A stretch of DNA of 64,000 nucleotides, taken from NCBI GenBank assembly GCA_911728435.2, contig OU452199.1, positions 8,380,860 through 8,444,859 on the forward strand. The letters run 5' to 3'. This DNA is from Apoderus coryli (lineage: Eukaryota > Arthropoda > Insecta > Coleoptera > Attelabidae). Shown here in pieces: positions 56,454 through 64,000 of this stretch. Under the pieces are notes generated by a model, which had not been told where the DNA came from, made no database searches, and worked only from the letters and a program-made list of their open reading frames with translations. Position 1 is the first letter of the stretch. Each line of letters opens with the position of its first letter. The translations under genes were made by a program, and so were the position numbers.

Positions 56454-56614
56454 TTAAATGGTAAAGTTCTTGAACAAAATATCAGTGATACATTTTATTT
56501 CAACGTTTCTGGTATCGATTGTCCGAATACTTCGGCCAACAAAAGGTCTGTTTATAACACGTTGTTGAAAATTCACAGAAAACAATTTTTTAACCAGGAC
56601 AGTTGCTGGATTAT
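56454..56614 (-). CDS. Candidate last exon, BEN-like segment
   Basis: On the minus strand, after an acceptor-like TGTGCGTAG, the frame reads DNPATVLVKKLFSVNFQQRV, INRPFVGRSIRTIDTRNVEI and KCITDILFKNFTI, then stops. The order (an LV..LF helix, GRS, TIDTR, a helix with I/V) resembles the end of a BEN DNA-binding domain, but I am not certain. It joins in phase to the exon at 58843-58897. Reading is clean and no transposon hallmark is present. Confidence 0.4.
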
Positions 56615-58842
56615 CTACGCACATTTTTGAAGACACATGAATAAAAATGTTTAGCAATTTTTTTGTAGTTATTTTTTAACTGCGAAATTGCATAATATTA
56701 ACAGTTACAAAGGTCACAGTTAAGAAAAATCATGTTGGCTAAACTGAATAGAAAAATTATTAAAATTTCTTTGTGCCAATAGATCTTTGCCTAAAAAAGA
56801 CAAGACTGTAATGTACAATAATTAATATATGCAGGACGTCCGCAATTAATATGAAAAATGGACCGAAATCTGCTCCGCACCCACAATAAATGTGACGTTA
56901 AGTTATAGTATACAATTTGTGTCGAAAGGTATTCAATCTGAAAAATATGCATAGGCAAAGGGGTTAAAAACAGTCCAACATTAAAAAAAGTTGTAAAGAG
57001 TGTGTTTGGTCACAGCAAAAAAAAATCCCGTGCCCGAATATTTCATTCGAAAATATATAAAATGTGTTGAAATCACTAAAATCTCAGACATAAATACAAT
57101 GCTGCCGTTTTAGATACCACAGTTTGCGAAATGTAATGCTAAAATCTAAATAAATATAGTAAATCAAACAAAAACCTCAAAGAAATATAATATGAAAAAT
57201 AAATAAATAAGTCATTCAGGAAATAATAGTCTACCTCCACCATTACTTAACATAATTCAACTCCACTTTATCATGGACTACTTCTTTAACATAAATAAAT
57301 AAACAAATAAGTGCCTTCCGGCATTCTTCAGTTTTACCGGCATTGAAATGTAGTAAACATTAATAATTACAATAACAAAGTTTTTCTAATTTTTGAGGCT
57401 GCGTTTTACTCAATTTTGAATTCATATTATACAGTACAAAGCTGGGGCTCAGAAGGTACTAGTGATATCCTAGATACGTATTCGGAAAATACAAAGCAAC
57501 CATAATAAATAACATGGAAATATTTACAATAGTTTGCCATATTCTTTAAGTGCCTACATGAACCGCATCTCGCTATTGATATGATTATTCACAAAAATAA
57601 ACAAAAAGATCAATTAGTTCATACGTTGTAAAATAAAATCGTGTAAAATTACAGCAAATTAAATTGGTTACCGGATGCCAACAACGATGGATGTGAAATC
57701 GCATATCTAATGTAAATTGACAAAAGTGTGTAAAACATAATATGTACCAAAAAATCTAAAATAAAATTCGAGACTATTTCGTTGTATATTTACAGTGTGT
57801 ATGCGTGTGAACATATATGCTTTTCCATTAATATGTCTGTAAAAAAACTTTAACATTACACCATAAAATGTGATTGTGTTGTGTAATTACATTTTCGTTT
57901 TAAAACCACAGCTCGATTATTGGAAAACGCCATTTACAGTTTTTGTGAATTGACATCGGGTAATCATTTTACTGGAAAATGTTCGCCAACGGTCATTGTA
58001 ATATTCCTGCAATTCTCGTGTACACAGAGAAAAATCTATCATATCATGAATCATATGCACATTCAATCAATGACAGCATATATTCCGTATTCCACAATCA
58101 AAGCTAGATTTCTTTCAATTATAGTTATATGATTAATTGCGAAATATATGACTTTATTGCTTTAAGTATAAGAATTAATTGACTTCCAATCAAATGCCTC
58201 AATTATAAGAATGTATTGAAATTAAATAAAAAGTATTGATTGGACTAAGTGTCACTATCGTTGATAGAACATTTTTTGCTTTTTAAGGGGAATACAGAAA
58301 TTATAGACAGAATATATTTTGGTATTGAAATAATTGTTTTGTCATTTTAAATCAATTTTATTAATTCTATAATACATTGTATTGTAATAAAAATATATTA
58401 CTCTATAATCACAGTACAAAAAATAAACAATTCATTAAACTATGTATGTCATTCTAGTACATTGAACATGTACGACTAACAAAATATTAAACCAAATATC
58501 GTATTTGTGTTTTTTACCATATCTTCATAGTGTCTCACTCCCACTCTGTACTTTGTATACCTACATCGTGTTAAAACAGGATATTTTGAATTTTGAGGTT
58601 ATCTGAGGTTTCAAAAATGTAGTCCATGCTGCTATGCTATACTGGTTAATGTGAAATAAAAAGGTTAATATTCATAACTTTTGAATAGTTTTGTTAAAAC
58701 GTTTTTATTATGCATTATAGGTACCTCCTAAATCATTTGTTGGCTAGACCGATCTTTAATAATATTGTTCGAAAAGCTTACAGAAAATAATTTATAGTAA
58801 AAAACTTATGATTAGATATACTTAGTTAGGAGTAAAACTTAC
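56615..58842. other. Putative intron/intergenic DNA with a small RT remnant
   Basis: At about 57405-57540 the plus strand keeps FYSILNSYY, QSWGSEGTSDILDTYSEN and KQP before stops, similar to the YGIxxWGS region after the RT domain of Jockey-type elements. It is tiny and old. The rest is A+T-rich with no supported gene. Confidence 0.35.
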
Positions 58843-58897
58843 CGGAGAATATTGGAATTAGTTTTTCCAATTCTGAGGCGTTTAAGAAGTCTTCCAT
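58843..58897 (-). CDS. Candidate first exon, MEDFL... (SAM-like start)
   Basis: On the minus strand the ATG at 58897 opens MEDFLNASELEKLIPIFS plus one base, then a strong donor CCG|GTAAGT. The pattern MxxFLxxxxLxxLIxxF is a common start of insect SAM-like adaptor proteins. The upstream region (58898-58960) has no acceptor-like tract, in keeping with a 5' UTR. With the 56454-56614 exon the phase fits (G + AT). Exons may be missing between them. Confidence 0.45.
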
Positions 58898-59688
58898 AAT
58901 ATATTATTGTAGATTATAGAACTTAACTATATAGAGACGCGCTACCGGCACACAAATAGAATATATAAATGTAACATAACCTATTGTTTTAAGCTTTGCT
59001 AGTGACTAGAGAGTTCCGAAATTTCCCGATACATCAGCCCGAAATCTACGTTTTTATATCAATGGTTTTGAATTCGTTTTATTATGACATAGGCGTATGA
59101 AAATCCAGTTTTTATTTAATTTATATACCTAAATTCGATACATGTATGAGTGGAAAATGTTGGATACTCGACGTTTTGTGTTTCGATATATCGATGAATT
59201 TAGCCCGCCCCAATAATAAGTTAAGGTTGTCCCAACAATAAGAAGTATTGACTTAATATTATTTAGTTTATTTAAATAGTAGAATATGATAGCGAGTAGA
59301 ATTTGATTTTGTTAATTCAATGATATATATCTAATAATCCGAGTAGAGAAATAATATTCTTCCAATGCTTTTTCTTGCTTATCGTAACATAACAATATTT
59401 GAAATAATACAATTGCAATATTAGTTACCAATTATACTGTAATCATTGAAAGAAAAAATATATCTGTTTTGTGCCTAACATAGATGAAATTGAATTTCAA
59501 TAATATCTGTTATGTCGGATTAAGTATATATTTAATGTTGGCCTAATTGTAATCTAATGAATTAAGTATTACTGTCATTAAACCAAAATAGAGGCAATCA
59601 ATCATATCGCTAATATTGATATTACAGTAAGATTTTTTTCTGTGTACTTTTACACAAGCCACCGTATTTAGTAGTACGCATGCTTATA
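58898..59688. other. A+T-rich intergenic sequence
   Basis: Possibly the 5' flank of the candidate gene above. No promoter element is clear. Confidence 0.4.
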
Positions 59689-59968
59689 CAGGGTGATTCC
59701 TAAATTGATGAAGATATTAAAATAAATAACATTTGCAAATAACTTTCTTTTAAAATCTGAAAAATAAGTTACATTCATTATTTATTAAAAAATGAGCCAA
59801 ATAGGACCGTATTTGACACATTTTGTTTTGACAACTTAAATAATATTATTAATAATATTTATGTTAGGTGTATTTTGTAATAATTTAAAGATGAATGTAA
59901 CTCGCTTACTTTTCAAATTTTGGAAAAAAGTTATTTCAAAATGTTGTTTATTTTAACGTCGTCTGTAG
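59689..59968 (+). mobile_element. MITE-like mariner-type sequence
   Basis: It starts CAGGGTGATTCC after TA (59687-59688). Inside, TAAAATAAATAACATTTGCA at about 59718 is mirrored by AAATGTTGTTTATTTTA at about 59940, with GTTACATTCAT and ATGAATGTAAC in between. It is therefore an inverted-repeat element of about 280 bp. The expected right terminus GGAATCACCCTG is lost. Confidence 0.5.
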
Positions 59969-60615
59969 TTCAAAAAGAAGTAGCAACTTAAAAAGCATCA
60001 TTTATAGTCGCGAATATCAATTTGCCAATAAGTTGCTAATTTATCAATTTAAAGTAAAAAACCGGTACTTATTTACCCATAATTAAAAACATGTTTATAG
60101 GAAAATAAATATAATTTTGCCTACAAATTTTAAGCCCTTAAAATATTTGTACTCCGTTGAGAAAGACCCTGTAGAATTATATAAATCCCCCAGTTTATTT
60201 AATTGTAGCTACCTGCTACTAGTAAATGCAGAAGAACATTTTCTGTTTCGTTTCCAAATACAAACTTCTTTTGGTCGCATTTCCTTGACTAAACTTTGAA
60301 TAGGGCCATTTTTATTTTGCTAATTTTCTGAAACAACAGAACAGCTAGTACAGATTCGGTACCATAGAAATTTTAAATCAAAAAAGGTACGTTTTCAGGA
60401 TGTGAAATTTGAAAAAAGGAATGAATTTTAATTTTACTAAAATTATTAGTCTCGAAAGAGCAATCATTTAACCAGCACGTTAACGTTATACCTGTTGAAT
60501 TAATTACTTATCTTTGTTTACTAGTGCTAGTAACGCAATGATTCCTCAGTATATAGGATTTAAAAGCAAAGTAATTTTTAAACGGCATTGAATTCTAATG
60601 TAATTTGGTACTTAC
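59969..60615. other. Intergenic sequence
   Basis: A 60-codon open frame at 60117-60299 is not recognised. If 60616-60789 is an exon, this is its downstream intron. Confidence 0.4.
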
Positions 60616-60789
60616 CGCACTTATTATAATCTCCAGAAAAATATAAATCGGCCAACAGTGGTGATAGATGACGCATTTCAACACACCCAGACAAAAACTG
60701 ACCCAGCATGCCGACACCTGAAGCATGCATAACGGCATATGACGCAATGATTTCCAAAGATTGCAGTAGCCCTCTATGTGATATCGCTT
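60616..60789 (-). CDS. Candidate internal host exon, helical protein
   Basis: On the minus strand 174 nt end at a strong donor (GTGCG|GTAAGTAC) and start near an acceptor-like AAATTTCAAG. Composition is protein-like and richer in G+C than the flanks. The open frame includes ISHRGLLQSLEIIASYAVMH, ASGVGMLGQFLSGCVEMRHL and SPLLADLYFSGDYNKC. It looks like amphipathic helices of a HEAT-type or membrane-associated large protein. I cannot name it. No retroelement motif is present, which favours a host gene. Confidence 0.5.
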
Positions 60790-61864
60790 GAAATTTACTT
60801 TAAAATCACAGCAAAATGCAAATTAGCTGTGAATTTACAGACTTATAGGTATTTTAATATGTGAAAACGCATTTTTATCTGTAATATATCTGTAAAGATA
60901 CATTATGATGTATTTTTAATGCAATTTTACCAATAATTCTAATTTCACAGATTGATTGTGAATTTTTACTGCACTTTGACATCTGTATAGTTGTAATCAT
61001 AGTGTAAATTTTCCCCGACTTTTTACAGTGTAGAGAACTATTCGCATCTCAAGGCCATTTGGTTTGCTAACAAGTTACTCTAGTATGGTAACCCTATATT
61101 ATAACATGGCATACTTGGTCCTAATGCAATTACCGTCCTATATATGCAGATGTGCACTTTCTGCATGTAGCCTTAGTGAAAACAGGCGTATATTTAATGA
61201 AGTTAAAAAACGATATTTTCAGGTTATCAACTTCAAAATATTAGAACATTTCACATAAGTTTATTTCGTAAAAGTTCGTTGTAAGAAATCCCAGCCTATG
61301 GCACCACAACTAAAAAAACAAAAACCGTAAAACGTTGTTACACTAGCTCTAGACGTGCAAATGAAGAATTTCATGGCACATATGGTTTTTATTGGTGGCT
61401 CAGGTGATTTATTGGTGAAAAGGGCAACAGCTAATTTTCCAAACATGTTTCTTTACCACGGACGATGCGGCGATGCACACATGTGCTATTTGCGACCAGT
61501 TTCAACGAAAACAAATTTGAGTCTAAAAAGGTCGGCCACATTAAACTCCAATAATGTTTTTGCGGAAGGATATTATTTCCCGTTGTTGTGTATATTCAAT
61601 AATGCGTTTTATTCATGTCGTGCAAACTGGAATTTAGGGGAATTTTGTTTTCCCATATATTTTTCTGATTATAATTACGCTATTTGGAGAAATGGAACAT
61701 TAACCATTAAATTAATACTGTGAATAGTTTTGCTCTTGGCAGGTAATTTGTGTGACCAACACATTCCCAATTAATTTTCTGTTTTGCGTTTTTTTATCAA
61801 CGATATTGGTGCAATTCATCAAGTAGAGATTTATACAGATCATTCCTAAATGATGTCATTATTT
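60790..61864. other. Intergenic sequence, possible repeat
   Basis: 60790-61032 is dense in TGTGAATTT and ATCTGTAAA motifs and ends in TTTTTACAGTGTAG, recalling the possible MITE at 38986-39407. The open frame at 61355-61723 is not recognised. Confidence 0.35.
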
Positions 61865-62210
61865 ATTCGCAAACGAAACAGTGATAGTTTTACGACTTTG
61901 GACGATGATTATCACGACAACAATATATCGATCTACTAATTTCCACGTTTGCTAATGAGGCTCATGCTTTGCAAATGTGAAACGCTCGTATAACGTTTAA
62001 TCATGGCCATCATTCTGCCGCTGACGAAGTTCGTGAAGGTCGCCCATTATCGTTGTGCAAAAACGGATCACGCAGTATCGTTATGTAACAAACTGGTATT
62101 GGGGCAATCTTAGCTATTAATTCCACCAGCATACATAAAGAATTACATGAACATTTAGCTGTGATAAAGGTTTTTTCATTGGATTCCATGCAATTTTACA
62201 AAACAATACG
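61865..62210 (+). pseudogene. Mariner transposase, N-terminal remnant
   Basis: Pieces in order: STFANEAHALQM, FNHGHHSAADEVREGRPLSL and SIHKELHEHLAVIKVFSLDS. These match the DExREGRP box and the SIHxILHxHLxxxKVxxRW box of classical mariner proteins (between the two DNA-binding units and the catalytic domain). Stops interrupt and no catalytic part follows. It may or may not be the same family as the minus-strand remnant at 30113. Confidence 0.6.
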
Positions 62211-62284
62211 AACAAAAAATAATCTTTATTAACTAATTAGAAAAAGATGGTACTAACTTTTTTATTATTTATTATTCTTCTCTT

Positions 62285-63235
62285 GTAAAGTGGTCCAAAA
62301 TTCATCATTTAAGTGTGAATCCAAGAAAGACTCAGATTTTAGTATTTGGAAAACACTGTAAAGAAGTTCGGGAAAATTTAGTGATTAAAATTAATAATGT
62401 CAATATTTCTTACACCTGGGTCGCAAAGAATTTAGGGTTATATATGGATGATAAACTTCGTTTCACAGACCATATTACCAAATGTATACAAAATTCATAT
62501 GCAACCTTAAAATTATTATATCCACATCGAAGGATTTTGTCCACCAAGCTAAAACTAAAATTGACTGATACGCTAGTCCTTAGCAAGTTTAATTACTGCG
62601 ACATTGTCTATGGACCCTGCCTATGAAAAATTGACCAGGACCGGAATCAGCGTGTTCAGAAATCCTGTTTGAGACATGCTTTCGGTGTAAGAAAACTGAC
62701 TGAAGAAAGACTGTTGCATGCAGCTACATTATTTCACGGTATTTTAATTCACATACCCCGTACTTATATCGTAAAATTTTATCTCCTCCACCACATCGTA
62801 CTGTTATGTTTAAGAGATCTTTTACTTACTACGTTTTCAAAATTTATATAACAAAATTCCCACCACATTAAAAACTTATAACGTATCCAGATTCAGGTGC
62901 CATTTTAGACAGCTCCTATATAGTTTTTAGTTTTTCGTATAGTACTAAGAGTTAATAATATTATAAATATTGCTAATAACACATGCTTATATTATGGAAT
63001 GATTTTCTTTCTTTTTTTTTTTAATTTTTGTTGTGTAGCAGTGTTAAAATTTAAAATCAGTAGTACCTACTACTGCCTTTTTAACCCTTTTTGTAGCTTT
63101 CGGTGTATTATAATTTTTAGAATATATTTTTTTTAGAATTTAGTTTTATAACTTTTAGAATGTAGTTTTATAACTTTTAGAATTTAGTTTATTTTAAATT
63201 GTAAATTGAACTGCAAATAAAATGATTATTATTTA
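62285..63235 (+). pseudogene. CR1-like RT C-terminal part with 3' UTR
   Basis: Starting within the post-catalytic region: WSKIHHLSVNPRKTQILVFG, then VAKNLGLYMDDKLRFTDHIT, LKLTDTLVLSKFNYCDIVYG (stop), QRVQKSCLRHAFGVRKL, and in shifted frames LYNKIPTTLKTYNVSRFRCH then FRQLLYSF. It shares motif order and wording with the minus-strand RT at 22278-23490. The 3' UTR has repeated TTTTAGAATTTAGTTT units at 63116-63190 and ends in AAATAAAATGATTATTATTTA at about 63232. 5'-truncated and inactive. Confidence 0.75.
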
Positions 63236-63688
63236 GATGCATCCGTTTGTTCGGCAGTTTTGTTTACAATAACATTCGTCACGTCATATTTCAATATTTT
63301 ATCATTTTTTTATACATTACGCACAATTGTTTGAGTATTTTGAATAAAAATGTTTCCAATTTTCCGCAACATACCATAACCGTAAATTCATGTCATGATG
63401 GTGCATAATTAATTAAATAACTGCTAAAAAGAATTTAATAAACATATCAGGTTGTTACGGTCTAAAGGCTTTCCACAGAATATAACGGTTTAAACTGGCG
63501 GAATGAGAGATCTTCAATGCATAGGACGGATATTTATTTATAAAATCCTAACATACCTTACAGTAATCATGAATGAATAATTTTGCTACTATTGTACTAC
63601 TTAATTGTATTTAAAAAGCATCCAGATAAATGCGATGACACGCAATACCAAACGCTGTCTCACAATAGTACCAAACAAGCTCTGAGCG
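63236..63688. other. A+T-rich intergenic sequence
   Basis: Nothing coding is supported. It may contain the 3' UTR of the candidate exon pair that follows on the minus strand. Confidence 0.4.
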
Positions 63689-63880
63689 TCACAACTTTGG
63701 GGATGATCCTTGAGCCAACAAGTTGGCACCTAAAAGAAATGGAAAAAAAAAGAATCGTTTAATAACACGAATAGTTCATTCAGGGGGAAACATGGTTGTA
63801 AAATTGATTGAGCGTACCTTCTTGCGGTTGACCACTGTTTACATCTTTACATAGTGCCTGGATAATAGCTGGCCTGGAGT
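63689..63880 (-). CDS. Candidate terminal exon pair with an 88-bp intron
   Basis: On the minus strand one reading gives SRPAIIQALCKDVNSGQPQE, a donor GAAG|GTACGC at 63817, an 88-bp intron ending CCATTTCTTTTAG at 63730, then GANLLAQGSSPKL and a stop at 63689. The frame stays open across the junction and the acceptor is strong. Against it: the same frame has a TGA upstream at about 63871, so the first exon would have to start after it, and the second segment is open in another frame too. A non-coding RNA exon is an alternative. Confidence 0.3.
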
Positions 63881-64000
63881 ATGAATTTGATCATCCAATG
63901 CATTCACTAAAATACATATATATTTTCATTACATATTTCTTTAAAATATCATTAAATATTAAAATTTATACTTTGTTTACAATAATCATAATTGTTGTTA

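Overview
This window looks like transposon-dense, intron/intergenic DNA from an insect nuclear genome. A beetle is my best guess, but the sequence does not prove it. It is strongly A+T-rich, has no bacterial gene organisation, and no full-length host gene is visible. Almost every recognisable coding stretch is a transposase or reverse transcriptase (RT), most of them broken. The repertoire (mariner/Tc1 relatives with the DUF4817-type N-terminus, R1-like and CR1/Jockey-like non-LTR elements, Penelope-type hammerhead remnants, piggyBac, Ty3/Gypsy, a tRNA-derived SINE) is typical of arthropods.

Layout. 1-5 kb: A+T-rich filler, a tRNA-related SINE-like copy and the best hammerhead-ribozyme-like motif. 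5-10 kb: a minus-strand CR1/Jockey-like RT, R1-like RT scraps, and a dispersed repeat carrying a Tc1-like element. 11.2-12.2 kb: a 16-unit palindromic minisatellite that starts inside an RT motif. 12.3-14.4 kb and 18.3-20.4 kb: two almost identical intact DNA transposons with 340-bp terminal inverted repeats (TIRs) and open 357-residue transposases; these are the only intact genes in the window. Between them lies a 5'-truncated RT with a clean target-site duplication, and a Ty3/Gypsy RNase H fragment that ends at the second transposon. 20.9-24 kb: a 648-bp non-autonomous element, another RT and a broken THAP-domain gene. 26-33.9 kb: transposase and RT remnants and a second copy of the dispersed repeat, which has received a Penelope-like insertion with a large palindrome. 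34-37 kb: candidate exons of a minus-strand host gene. 38-39.4 kb: hammerhead, inverted repeats, MITE. 41.7-43.9 kb: a fold-back mariner relative. 45-47.5 kb: a three-level nest (CR1-like > R1-like > 773-bp TIR element). 47.8-53.7 kb: fold-back repeat, piggyBac C-terminus, hammerhead, degenerate transposon. 54.7-56 kb: second SINE-like copy. 56-64 kb: candidate host exons, a MITE end, mariner and RT remnants.

How it works together: the two intact elements could supply transposase for related broken copies, although that is inference. The most interesting system is a set of six short hammerhead-like RNA motifs at separate sites. Five share one architecture: stem I and stem II change while pairing is kept, and the downstream sequence is similar. 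This is what is expected of Penelope-like elements or retrozymes.
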